From Uranotaenia lowii (taxonomy: Eukaryota > Arthropoda > Insecta > Diptera > Culicidae): a DNA stretch of 64,000 nucleotides. The notes under the pieces are model-generated. The model ran no database searches. It saw nothing but the letters and a program-made list of their open reading frames with translations, and was not told the DNA's origin. Of this stretch, positions 1 through 12,215 are shown in pieces. The position numbers and the translations under genes are program-made. Each line of letters opens with the position of its first letter. The stretch's first letter is position 1. Location: contig NC_073693.1 of NCBI RefSeq assembly GCF_029784155.1, positions 19,560,502 to 19,624,501 of the forward strand, written 5' to 3'.

Positions 1-1560
1 TTTTCAGTACAAAATATTTAATTTTCCCATACAAACATAAAAGTTCAAATTTACTCATATAAACGTTACTTAAAAATTCTGCAAAAAATCATGGATGAGT
101 TTTGAACCAAAACTAATTTTTTGAGACCCCAGGGTTTGAGAAATTAAAAAATGACCTCAAATTGACTCAGTCTAATGTCCATACAAACTTGAGGCGTGTT
201 GACGTTAACCAAATGAGATGGAGTTTTGGCATGGGCCTTCTGGCAGGCCAAAAAACGATTTTAGCCCTCAAGGTTTTGATTCCGGAACAATGCGCTATTT
301 TTGGACCAATTTAGTGTTTTGTAAATTTACCTAATCTTGGCTTCTTAAGGCATAGCTAACTAGTTTTACCGAAATTGTAGCCCTTTCTGTAACCTCCCTT
401 CGACAATTTTGATTGCTCAGTAGTCTGAAGTGCAGTGAAATATGTCTTGGCTTTAAAATTCAGAATATTTTCAGATAATTCTTTTCAAACTATTGATTGA
501 AATCCTCCTAATTGTGGTTCCCGCTTCAAATTTAAGCCTTTTCTGAGTTCCTAAAATTGGCCACCTCAAAAAAGACGTGCCTCTCTAATACAACAACGGA
601 TCACACGAATTCGTTGAAAATATCATGTAATGAAGCACAACAATGTGTTTTATCGTTTTATAGAGGTTGGAAGTATGAAATGTCAAAAAAAATTAGAATT
701 GATGTGGATATATGGAGTTTTGTTAATAAGTACCTTTTTGTCGACGAAATGTCACAGACTTCTTAAAGCTTTAGTGTTATATTAAGAAGGTGTCAGAGTG
801 AGCCTGACTCATTATTCATTCACCAGAAAGACACCCATCGTAACGCGAAACTTTTACAACCGCAATGATTCATCACCGAATCAAAACCTTCCACCGATGG
901 TAGGAATGTGAATCAGATTCCACAACATTAGTCGGTTCAAAAATCTTTATAATTTCCCGAAATGCACTGCCAATTCGCAATTCAAAACATTTCTCCATCT
1001 ACCCATTCCTATATTTGTCTACTATTTCGTTCGATACGTCCAGTAAGCAACACTCAGCGAAAAAAAGTGAGAGAGAAATGAACAAACGAGAGTAGAAAAA
1101 AAACACCCGAATGTAAACAAAATCAGTTGAATCATTATTTCCAACCCGCGACTGTCTACACTACATTGTATGAGTCGCGCTATGTTGGGATGGGATGGAG
1201 AGGATGGGGTAGAACTAGGAGGATAGGGTAGGGTTAGTATTGCTTTGTATCAACGACTTGGTGAATTTCGATGGGGCTGCACCACCTAATAGTACATTCA
1301 TTGCTCGTTTGTAACGTTTGCTAGTAGTTGGATTGGAAGTTTCGTTCGGATCTGCACCTCTACTGATGCCGTTCGATGAAAAGTGGATTTTTCCTAGCAG
1401 GGTAAACGCAACGTTTTGGGGATGAACATCGAAGTCAATGGTCAATTTAGAATATTTTTAACGTTTTTCAATGCTGAGAATGAATGTTAAATAGTGCGAA
1501 AATTTGGAAATAAGCACCTCTACCCTGCCATGTGATATAGTCGTCAAAAAGCTGATGACG
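1..1560. other. AT-rich DNA, no gene recognised
   Basis: Both strands are broken by stops and the longest open frame is under 80 codons, with no recognisable domain. There is no convincing terminal repeat. The text resembles old transposon or intron sequence, but I cannot assign a family. Confidence 0.5.
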
Positions 1561-2530
1561 AACGTACTCGCCCGTAGTCGTCGTTTTTCTCTAAGTGATT
1601 TCGTTCGTTCGTTCGTTTGTTGTGTGTACTATTCGCGGTATACTATACCTATAGCTGTACAGTACAGTACACGGTATTGTTGACGCTGCTGTTGGGTTTT
1701 GTACTTTGCACGCGAAGCTCACGTTGCATGTGCACAGGCAGCACCCGGACGGACGGAGACTTCGTTGTGGTGATGTTTACCTCGACAGGACTTAGGCTAT
1801 CTCAACGTAAGCTTTCGGAGGTTTTGTTTGTAAACAAAGGTCTTGAAGACACCAACTAATTATGTTTTAATTGGCCTATTATTGTTTTGTAATTTTTTGT
1901 TCCTCGCCCAAGCTTTTGGAGATCGATTTGTCGGTTTTGCCAACTCGTATAGTCATCGTCGTCGTGTGTATTGTTTTGAGTCGACCAAGTCGGACCGGAG
2001 CTGGCCGAGTCAGTGAACCATCGGCTGTCATTGAAATTGTTCGGATTGCTCGTGGTTGTCCGCGAACGTCGTCGTCGTTGGTTTGGTGCAGTGCGGTGTA
2101 GTGTTGTTTGGTAATATTTCGTCCCATATTTTGGAGTAGCTAGTATTTCCATGGGTGGTAATTTTGTATCCACTAGCTAGTCCAACTGATTACCGGGTGT
2201 TGTAAGTGTGAGTAAACGCCACGCAGTCGCACGTATCTACCCCTCTATTGATGATATCGTAACGCGTAGTACATCAACAGCAAAGTCGATAAGAAACTAT
2301 CTGGTTCCCGAATGATTTCATCTATCGCCTTAACGTCCTTGTTGTGATTCCTATATGGTAGAAGTTGAATCGTCCGACCTTCAAATCAGCTGGATTGTAT
2401 CGTTACCGATGTTATCTACCCAGAATTAGCTACACTGGGTGCTGTGCTGTTAATCCTCCATAAAAGTGTTACGCGTGTGTGTTTTTTTTTCTTTGAACAA
2501 AGCGAATGCGAACAAGTGAAACTTTTTTCA
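1561..2530 (+). promoter_or_regulatory. Possible promoter / 5' UTR block
   Basis: This stretch is more complex and richer in CG dinucleotides than the surrounding AT-rich DNA. It has a CGTT tetranucleotide run near 1602-1617, GTCGTC-rich text, a TCAGT initiator-like pentamer near 2009, and possible GT donor sites (for example near 2110, 2154 and 2211). Such texture is common around insect promoters and noncoding first exons. It could be the upstream first exon of the fwd/PI4KB gene, whose first recognised coding exon lies 35 kb downstream, but nothing in the sequence proves this. No reading frame in it looks like a protein. Confidence 0.2.
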
Positions 2531-4599
2531 TGCCTCTTTAGGCTACGATACTTTGAGCTCAGGTATAGGCTCTTCGAGGGGGGTTTCTAGCCGTTTTCCC
2601 CGTTATGGTCTGCTGATTGTTTTGATTTGCAGCAGAGCCTCTCCTCGCTAGCGTTGTGTTGTTTTGAAACCGTCGAATATTGATGAAGAAATCGCAAACA
2701 GTAAACTTGAAGCTCAATAGGCTTTCATATGGTTTTGAATGTCCGTACACCCAGAAAACACAAACCAAAACAATCGCAATCCGGTGTGAACTTTCCCACT
2801 CCAATCTACATTTATGTGTTCGTGAACCCCCAAAAATAAACCCCAAATCCGACCTCCAACTTTAGAGTGTACTACACATCTGCGTGCTGATTCTTTTAGT
2901 ACATGGGGAAGCCGTGTTTATGAGATGTTTTGCTAACAATCTACTACCATGCCGCCATTGGATCTAAACTTAAATACACCTGCCTTCGGCTGCTGAAAAC
3001 CGAAGGTGTTACACACGGCCGCGAAACGATGGGATTTCCCAATTAGTGCGCAATTATTGCAGATTTTCGAGTGGTTTTCATTATTCTTCTTCACCTTCTT
3101 CAAACCAAACGAATAATAAAAAGAGGAGGCGTGTTTGTGCCTCCACCAGCTAAGTGTATCGAGGCATTGAAATATTTTTCGAAGGAAAAACGAAAAACGC
3201 CACAAAACGCCAAGTTCACATATCAATTTGGGGTGGTGGTTTTTACTTTCAAGATTAGCTCGCTAGTGAGCGCTCAGCTCACAGAGCATCGTCGCGTGGA
3301 ATTCATGAGCCGTGCAAACCAAGAAAAGTAAAAGCTGCCAAAATTGACGCTTTAATTCAGCCAGGCACGCTTGAGGCGAGCAACCGAGCAGGGAAGCAAT
3401 TATACAGCCTGGTGGTGGCAATAGTTAGCGGCTTTTGAACCGGGTGAGTGAGTTAAGTTTTTTTTTGCGTTCCCCCCTATGACGTCACTGATTGTTTTGA
3501 GTTTGGAAAACTGCCACGACAACAACAACGGACTCGAAATGAATCTATTAAGATGCTGGATGTTTTCCAAGCGCAAATACGAAAAAGTAGAAACGTTCTC
3601 CTGTTAAACACACCAGCTGTTTGCTGTTGTAGATGTTTAATTTTCTTTTGAGAAAATACATTTTAATCGAATTTATTCCTCATTTTTTGAGTTGAACTAG
3701 AGAAAAGTCAAGTCATTCTACATATTGTTTCTCAACCGTCTACAATTTTCTACTATTTTTTAAATTTATCTAGAGTGATGATGAAGACCAATGGTCCTAA
3801 GTGACTGCCCTAGGGAACACCTTAAACTTCTCAATTTTTCCATCAAATCCATCAAATTTCTCATCATGGTAGTCATCATCTGCTGTACGATTAAAAAAAT
3901 TGGTTGCCAGCAATGGGGCTATATTGGTAGTTCTACAAAATTTCTTTAAAAAATCAGGTCCAGTTCTAATCTAAAAGTTAAAGGAAGACAAAATTTGATT
4001 GTTCAGACTTCACATAAAAGTGGGTGGTTTTATTGAAGATCAACTTGGTACCTGAAGGTTTCTGAGATCGTAGCATAATTTTAAATCCCTCTTACCTGAG
4101 AGAGAGAGAGATGGCTTTCATACAAAATTCGACGTAAAAAATTACTCAAATCGAACAATTTTCAAAGGATTTTTAATCACACAAACACAAACAAGTAATG
4201 ACATATCGAAATGGCTTATTGTATTTAAAGACCCTTCATCTGCATTTAAAGCTTGTTGAGTAGCTGACAAAATAAATGTTCAAATGTTTCAATCTCAAAT
4301 TGGCGCAGTTATCAAGTAATTGACATTAACTTTGGTACACATGCAAGTCTTAACACATCATGATCATGATGAGTTGCATTGAAAAATTTCACACACATTC
4401 ACGCAACTGACAAAACTTACGAACTACAAAGTTTCAAGACTTTACAAAAATAACAGAAACGACAAATAAGACCCAATGGAAAATTTGAAAAACTCAAAAC
4501 AAAACTAATAAATATAAAAAACATGCAAACATGACGAAAAAACGAAACTGACGAGGAGACAAAATAGGAACAACTACAAAAAATAAAAAATAAAAACGA
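2531..4599. other. Unassigned intergenic or intronic DNA
   Basis: No open frame above 100 codons, no family signature and no terminal repeats. There is a short GA run at 4099-4110. From about 4450 the sequence begins to resemble degenerate ACAAAAATG minisatellite. Confidence 0.45.
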
Positions 4600-7500
4600 A
4601 TGTTAAAAACTGACAAAAATGATGAAAATGATAAAAATGACAAAAATTGCAGAAATGGCAAAAATGGCTGAAATGACAAAAATGACTAAAGTGACAAAAA
4701 TGACAAAAATCACTGAAAAACAAATGACAAGAAAAACAAATGAAAAATATGATAAAAATGACTCATATTACTAAATTGACGAAAATGAATAAAATGACAA
4801 AAATGATTAAAATCATAAAAGGACAAAAATAACAAAACTTTTTAATATGACTAAAATAACAAAAATGACAATAGTGACAAAAATGACAAAAATGAAAATA
4901 GTGACATAAATGACAAAAATGATATGACATTTTTGTCATTTTGTGAAATGACAAAAATGACAAAAAAATTCAAAAAATGAAAAAATTGACAAAAATAACA
5001 AATAAGCAAAAAAAACAAAAAGGGAAAAAATTAAAAACAGTGACAAAAATATCAAAAAAAATAAAAAATAAAAAAAGAACAGACCAAAAAGACAAAAATG
5101 ATTGTATTAAAAAAGAACAGACAAAAATAACAAAAATGATAAAAATGACAGAAATGAAAAAAAAAATAACTGAAACAACTTAAATGACAAAAATGATTAA
5201 AATCACTTAAATGCCAAAAAAAAAACACAAATGACAAAAATGATTGAAATGATAAAAATAACAAATAAGAAAAAAAACAAAAAGGGAAAAAATGAAAAAA
5301 GTGACAAAAATATCAAAAAAAGAAAAAAAAAAAAGAACAGACAAAAAAGACAAAAATGATGGAAATGACAGAAATGACAAAAATGACAGAAATGACAAAA
5401 ATGAACGAAATTAAAAAGAAATGACAAAAATGACAGAAATAAAAAAAAATAACTAAAACAACTTAAATGACAAAAATGAAAAAAAATGACAAAAATGACA
5501 AATTGACAAAAATGACAAAAATTACAAAAATGACAAAAATGACAAAAATGACCAAAAATGACAAAAATGACAAAATTGACAAAAATAACAAAAATGACAA
5601 AAATGACAAAAATGTCAAAAAAGACAAAAATGACAAAAATGACAAAAATGACAAAAATGGCAAAAATGACAAAAATGACAAAAATCATTTTTGTGACAAA
5701 AATGACAAAAATGACAAAAATGACAAAAATGACAAAAATGACAAAAATGACAAAAATGACAAAAATGACAAAAATGACAAAAATGACAAAAATGACAAAA
5801 ATGACAAAAATGACAAAAATGACAAAAATGACAAAAATGACAAAAATGACAAAAATGACAAAAATGACAAAAATGACAAAAATGACAAAAATGACAAAAA
5901 TGACAAAAATGACAAAAATGACAAAAATGACAAAAATGACAAAAATGACAAAAGTGACAAAAATGACAAACATGACAAAAATGACAAAAATGACAAAAAT
6001 GCCAAAAATTACAAAAATGACAAAAATGACAAAAATGACAAAAATGACAAAAATGACAAAAATGATAAAATTGACAAAAATGACAAAAGTGACAAAAGTG
6101 ACAAAAATGACAAAATTGTCATTTCAATGACAAAAATAACATGAATGACAATTTTTGTCATATCATTTTTGGTCATTGTTGTCATTTATGTCATTTTTGT
6201 CATTTTTGTCATTTTTGTCATTTTTGTCATTTTTGTCATTTTTGTCATTGTTGTCATTTTTGTCATTTTTGTCATTTTTGTCATTTTTGTCATTTTTGTC
6301 ATTTTTGTCATTTTTGTCATTTTTGTCATTTTTGTCATTTTTGTCATTTTTGTCATTTTTGTCACTTTTGTCACTTTTGTCACTTTTATCACTTTTGTCA
6401 TTTTTGTCATTTTTGTCATTTTTGTCATTTTTGTCATTTTTGTCATTTTTGTCATTTTTGTCATTTTTGTCATTTTTGTCATTTTTGTCATTTTTGTCAT
6501 TTTTGTCATTTTTGTCATTTTTGTCATTTTTGTCATTTTTGTCATTTTTGTCATTTTTGTCATTTTTGTCATTTTTGTCATTTTTGTCATTTTTGTCATT
6601 TTTGTCATTTTTGTCATTTTTGTCATTTTTGTCATTTTTGTCATTTTTGTCATTTTTGTCATTTTTGTCATTTTTGTCATTTTTGTCATTTTTGTCTTTT
6701 TTGTCATTTTTGTCATTTTTGTCATTTTTGTCATTTTTGTCATTTTTGTCAGTTTTGTCATTTCTATCATTTTTTGTCATTTTTGTCATTTTGATCATTT
6801 CTGTCATTTTTTGTCATTTTGGTCATTTTTGTCATTTTTGTCATTTTTGTCATTTTTATCATTTTTGTCATTTTTGTCATTTTTGTCATTTTTGTCAATT
6901 TAGTCATTTTTGTCATTTTTATCGTTTTTGTCATTTTTGTCATTTTTATCATTTTTTTCATTTTTTTTCATTTTTTATCATTTTTGTCTTTTTTGTCATT
7001 TTTGTCATTTTTGTCTTTTTTGTCATTTTTGTTATTTTTGTCACTTTTGTCACTTTTGTCATTTTTGTCATTTTTGTCACTTTTGTCAGTTTTTCATTTT
7101 TTGTCATTTTTGTCATTTTGGTCATTTTTGTAATTTTTGTCAATTTTGTCAATTTTGTCATTTTTGTCATTTTTTTACTTTTGTCATTTTTGTCAATTTT
7201 GTCATTTTTGTCGTTTTTGTCATTTTTGTCATTTTTATCATTTTTGTCAATTTTTTCATTTTTTTTTTCATTTTTGTCTTTTTGGTCATTTTTTGTCATT
7301 TTTTGTCATTTTTGTCACTTTTGTCGTTTTTGACATTTTTGTCATATTTGCCATTTTTGTCATTTTTGTCATTTTTGTCATTTTTTTATTTTTATCTTTT
7401 TTGTCATTTTTGTCATTTTTGTCATTTTTATCATTTTTGTCATTTTTGTCAGTTTTTTTTTTCATTTTTGTCATTTTTGTCTTTTTTGTCATTTTTGTCA

Positions 7501-7646
7501 TTTTTTTCTGTTTTGTCATTTTTGTCATTTTTGTCATTTTTGTCAGTTTTGTCATTTTTGTCAGTTTTGTCATTTTTGTCATTTTTGTCATTTCTGTGAT
7601 TTTTGTCATTTTTGATATTTTTGTCATTTTTGTCATTTTTGTCATA
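4600..7646. repeat. 9-bp minisatellite array with central inversion
   Basis: The unit is ACAAAAATG. It is read on the plus strand up to about 6115 and as its complement (CATTTTTGT) from about 6145 to 7646, so the two halves meet head to head. Uninterrupted perfect cores lie near 5695-5952 and 6399-6695. Variants such as GTCACTTTT (four in a row near 6361-6398) and single substitutions increase outward, as in arrays homogenised from the centre. A second small strand switch is at about 4921-4960. Because the unit is a multiple of three, the array gives long frames encoding only repeats of MTK, DKN, IFV, LSF or HFC. These frames occur on both strands at once, so I do not regard them as genes. 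Confidence 0.95.
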
Positions 7647-9930
7647 AACTGATTCCGGAAATATTTGAAATTCCGAAAGAACAATTTTCGTTCTTGCCTT
7701 TCATTTTTTATTAAACAACAGCTTGAATAACAAAAGTCCCACATCTCATGCTTGTTCGAGAAACCGAAGAACTAAGCGATATCTTTTTTAAATGAACTTA
7801 TGGTTTTTTTGGGAGAGCTTTAAGCCACCACGCATAAATGGAAAAAAAAACATTTCACTCCTTTAATTTTTACCGAGATACAACTTTCAAATGGAAATTA
7901 CATGTTTTTCAAAAGGTTTCAAAACGTTTAATTACTATAATGGCAATGATGAAGATATAGATTATGACAGTCGAAAGCTTCTATAACACAAATAGCTTGC
8001 GGATGATCATACGTCCGTATTGATGTTTATCAATTTACACCTACGGAAAATAATGAAAAATAATAATAGCCCTGCACTCAGTAGTGGGAACACAATCATT
8101 GGTGGTAAAAGTAGGAAAATCCTTGTACCAGGAAAACAACATCCATCACGAGGACATCCGCCGGTAAATGGTTTTGGTTTATCCTTGGCCTACAACTGCC
8201 CTGTGTAGTAGGTAATAAACTATAGGAAAAACGTTCTTGGCCGTTTATTTGTGTGTTGTATTTAGCTCTATACATAGTTGGATTTAGCTCTATACATACA
8301 GGTATGTATATACGAATAGCATCGGTGAAACCGTCAATTAACCGGTAGCCTTCTGAAGCTGAATGTCTACATCGCTGCCGCGCACGTTATGAAAACGCCA
8401 TTAAGTAGAGACGCCAGTCATGGCTGAAGACGGCTGGTCCGGCGTCGACATCGGCATTGGTTTGCCGACGCGAAACAAAAACAAACAAATTTTTCGCATT
8501 TTCCCGCCTTTTTTCGAAATTTGGTTTGAAAATGATAGGTTTGCTCAATCCCCGTCTTGTTGTGAAATTTTCCTATGATGGACTACAGAGGATTCTGAAG
8601 TAGGCCTTCAAAAGCTTCAAACGTCAAATTAATAGGAAAATCGATCCCTTTAACATCCGAATTAAGCATCTTTTAGCCTTAGGCATATAAAACGCACATA
8701 GCTAAATAGCCTTTTTTGAACTTTGGAAGTTCGTTAAAATTCCTAAATCCAAAAGTAACAAGTTTTTAATTTCCTTATATTTTTCATTAAGTACTCAGAC
8801 AAATGTGAACACCTTATGATGTGATTTTAGATAATTTGAGAGACATTTTTTTTGAAGAAATTTATTTAAAAAAAACTTTTCACCCTCTATTTTTGTACCA
8901 GCATTTTGTCCGGTGCTGCATCCTAATGATCCATAAATGCCGATGTTCCCAAGAGGAGGCGCCGCCATTGCATGTCTACTATTTACCGCACCCGATAGGG
9001 AAGAAAGGTGCCGGGTATACTACATCAAATCATCGTTTTGCAGAGGCGCCATTCCTCTCGATGGCGGCCAGCAAACTTCCTAGCTTTCTCCAAACGGTCT
9101 AGCCTAGGAATATTCCTGATCCCCCTTACTATTTCGACGGCAAAGGAAGGAACCATTAGCTCCAGTGGTGTGGAATAATTGGTCTTACCTTGACTTCTTG
9201 GCGGATGTTTTTTCATCACCGTCTCGAGCGAGCGAGAAAAAAAAATAATCCGGTAAGGTAAGGTTTAGGCTCCCGAAACTTACCAACCAAGGTCATTCGT
9301 TTGGGTTCAGTCGAAGAAAACTTTCCGGGGCCTTTTTGACACCTGACCGAAATCGGTGGCTCCACACCTAGACTAATGAATGGGATCCGTTTTGAAGAGA
9401 GCTCTGAACTGAGGTGATTAATGGACTCTAAGATGGCGCAAAAGTCCTACCTAGCTTATCTACCGGGGAAAAAAACAACGTCCACAATAACAACAACAGG
9501 TTGTGCTGGACTGATGAAAATAATGGAACGTTCATGGAAGAAAAAAAAAACGGAAGGACATAGGAAGTATTAGTCATGCTGCTGTCCATTCAGGGACAAC
9601 GACGGCAGAGACTGGTTTCAGGTTATGTAGATAATGGGCTCTCCTAACGTATGCAGTAAGGTGGATTCCACTCAAGACAACCTGAGGTCGATGCTAAGCA
9701 CACACAAGATACCGTAACGAAATCGAAAAGATAAACAAACCGTACTTTTACTGACGGTGCCGTTTTTTGAGACGGAAATGTAGGTGGAATGACTAATGAC
9801 CATTTAATTGTTTTCCTTCTATTTAGTTTTTTTTGAGCGGAAATCATTATGTTTTCTTATTTGATATGCCTGTTTCTTCTATTTCACAATACATTTTGTT
9901 TATCCATAAATAAAATTATTCATGAAGGTA
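7647..9930. other. Unassigned DNA, no gene recognised
   Basis: No frame above 93 codons has a recognisable domain. A 17-bp direct repeat, ATTTAGCTCTATACATA, occurs at 8260-8276 and 8282-8298. Between 8950 and 9070 there are GC-rich motifs GCCGCCATT and, inverted about 100 bp later, GATGGCGGCC, the shape of Pho/YY1 sites. Their function is not shown. Confidence 0.4.
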
Positions 9931-10765
9931 CTAAATTGTTATACAAATTGACACAAAAAAAAGACAAACATGACAAATATTAAAAAATGACAAAAATAGC
10001 ATACACAAAAAGGATTCAAAGATGACTAAAATAAAATTTTTTAAAAAAATCAAAAACGACCAAAACGACAAAAAATGACAAAAATAATCAAAATGACGAA
10101 AATTACAAAAATGACATAAAAAACAAAAAATTTGAAAAAAAATTTCACAAATAATGACAAAAAAGACCAAAATGACAAAAATGTAAAAAATTCAAAAAAT
10201 TTAAATAAAATGAAAAATTACGAAAAATTACAGAAATTTTCGAATTAACGAATTCTGTTATTTTTATCTGGTGGGTGATTTTTGTCAATTGTACTATTTT
10301 TACCATCTGTTTTCTTTTAATTTTGTCATTTTTGTCCTTTTTGTCATAGTGGTCATGTTTGCAATTTTCGCTGGTTTTGTCATTCTTGTTTTTAATGGCT
10401 ATTTTCCCCTTTTTTATATTTGTCATATTTGCGACTTTGATCCATCTTTACTCGTCAATATTGATTTTTTTTTTGTTTCGATTATAGTCGTTTTACCATT
10501 TTTATGGCATTTTATGGCATCGCGGCTTAGCTAAATATTGTTTTGTTATTTTAATTTTGTCACAGAATACAGGAATCAATTTTTATTTTCATTGACGGTC
10601 ATTTTTGTAATTTTAATTATTTTGTTTTTTTTTGTCAATTTTTTTTTTTTGAGTTTTTTCCAATTTTTCTTATTTTTTGCCTTTTTTCATTTCTCTTTGA
10701 CTTTTTGTCATCTTTGTACAATTTTGTTTAATTTGACGTTTTTATTTCTTGCCATTGTCTCGTAA
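9931..10765. repeat. Degenerate ACAAAAATG-type minisatellite
   Basis: Decayed units are in ACAAAAATG orientation to about 10200 and in CATTTTTGT orientation from about 10270, another head-to-head arrangement. Units are heavily substituted and of uneven length, so this patch is older than the arrays at 4.6-7.6 and 14-17 kb. Short open frames here are compositional. Confidence 0.75.
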
Positions 10766-11555
10766 TTTTTTTTTTATAATTGTGAGTTTAGTCCGCTCAG
10801 CCTCATTTCATATTAAATGATACCTAGTCCTATATTTTTTTAAATATTTTTATATCATTCAATGTCATATTTTTTTATAACAACGCATCGTGACTATTAA
10901 ATTCTATTATTAAATGTTCTTCCATACTGTTGTAATTGTTTAAACTGTATAAAAACTTAATCGGAAGTCTGAAAGATTGTGTGATACCTGAATTTTAGCT
11001 GTTATAATAAGGAGTTATGATCCACCGATCCATAATTTAAATTTAGTGGTAAATTTAAGTGGGTTTAAACGTTTGCTGGAATTCTATTTTGCTATCAAAG
11101 ATGCCATGGCATATTATTTGAATTTGTTCACATTAATTCAATAGAAATTTACCTTATTATCTTAATTTTTTTTTTATTATCAAATTTAACCATTTTTATT
11201 TTCATTTTTCGTTCCAGGTATGTTAATATTCGTGTCATTCACTATTTGTAAGTATGATCTAAGCTTTGTTTGACCGATGAGTCAACAGCAGTCGCTAACA
11301 ACTTTAACCTTCTGTATTGGTAAAACTTCTATTTTTTTTTAAACAAAAGCGGTATCTTAAAAGTAAACTTATAAAAAAAGAAACAATATCGAAATGCTAC
11401 AAATATTCTGAGCTATATAAACTGTGAAATTTTTCAGCCGTTTTTGTAGCAAAAAATCGCAATACCTTTTGGTATCCTTTCGACGTATAAAAATATTAGC
11501 AATCCGAAATCACTTTAATATGTGTTGAAAGAATACTTGGTTGAATAATTCTACT
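10766..11555. other. AT-rich spacer, nothing recognised
   Basis: Very AT-rich, stop-dense on both strands, with T and A homopolymers. No repeat, gene or terminal inverted repeat could be supported. Confidence 0.5.
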
Positions 11556-11775
11556 GAATAAAAGCTATCGAAAATTACCTTTAATTCATCCACGGTATAA
11601 GAAAAGTTCAAATACCGGTATTTCGATAGCATCTTCAGTGAGCGTTTTCGATTGGGTCGAAAATCAATTGAAAACTCTCAGTGAAGAAAATAGTAAGTTG
11701 CTATTGAAATACCGGTTCTGAACTATTCTTTTACCGTGGTTCAATTAAAGGGAATCTTTCGATTGCTTTGATTCA
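11556..11775. mobile_element. Fold-back MITE, copy A
   Basis: Two arms of roughly 95 bp are imperfect reverse complements, meeting around 11665. The left arm includes CCACGGTATAAGAAAAG and CCGGTATTTCGATAGC; the right arm has the complementary strings near 11700-11745. The same arms occur at 36052-36261, so this is a dispersed family and not a local hairpin. No coding capacity and no clear target duplication. This copy is more diverged between arms than copy B. Confidence 0.7.
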
Positions 11776-11884
11776 ATCTGAAATCAGAATTGTGTATTGA
11801 TGTAACGGTGAATTGATATGTGATGCTGCAGTTTTTAATATAATCAAACCATGAATAATGCTAAATTTTCTTATGCAAAATGGA

Positions 11885-12215
11885 GACAAAATAGCTCATT
11901 TTTGTCGTTTTTGTCATGTTTGTCATTTTTTTTTTCATTTTGTTCTGTTCTGTCATGTTGTCATTTTTTTCGTTTTTCTCATTTTAGATGTTTTTCTAAT
12001 TTATTCTTTTTTCGTTTTTGTTATTTTGTCATTTTTTAACTTTTGTAATTCTCATAATTTTTTTTCGTTTTTGACTTTTTTGTCATTTTTGTCGTTTTTT
12101 CATTTCTGTTGGTTTTTTTCATTTCTGTCATTTTTGTCATTTTTGTTATTTTTCTTTTTTGTCATTTTGTCATTTTTTTTCGTTTCTGTCATTTTTGTCG
12201 TTTTTGTCAATTGTT
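11885..12215. repeat. Degenerate CATTTTTGT minisatellite patch
   Basis: T-rich units of the form TTTTTGTCATT on the plus strand, with many substitutions and length changes. It continues into unique sequence at about 12216. The 162-codon frame across it is phenylalanine, isoleucine and serine-rich repeat translation and is not treated as a gene. Confidence 0.75.

Noticed and set aside
6155..7333. A 392-codon plus-strand frame, with many overlapping frames on both strands
   Set aside because: It is translation of the CATTTTTGT minisatellite into LSF, IFV and HFC repeats; equally long frames exist on the opposite strand, and no domain or start context is present.
4600..7646. CRISPR array
   Set aside because: Units are contiguous 9-bp repeats without unique spacers, and this is animal nuclear DNA.
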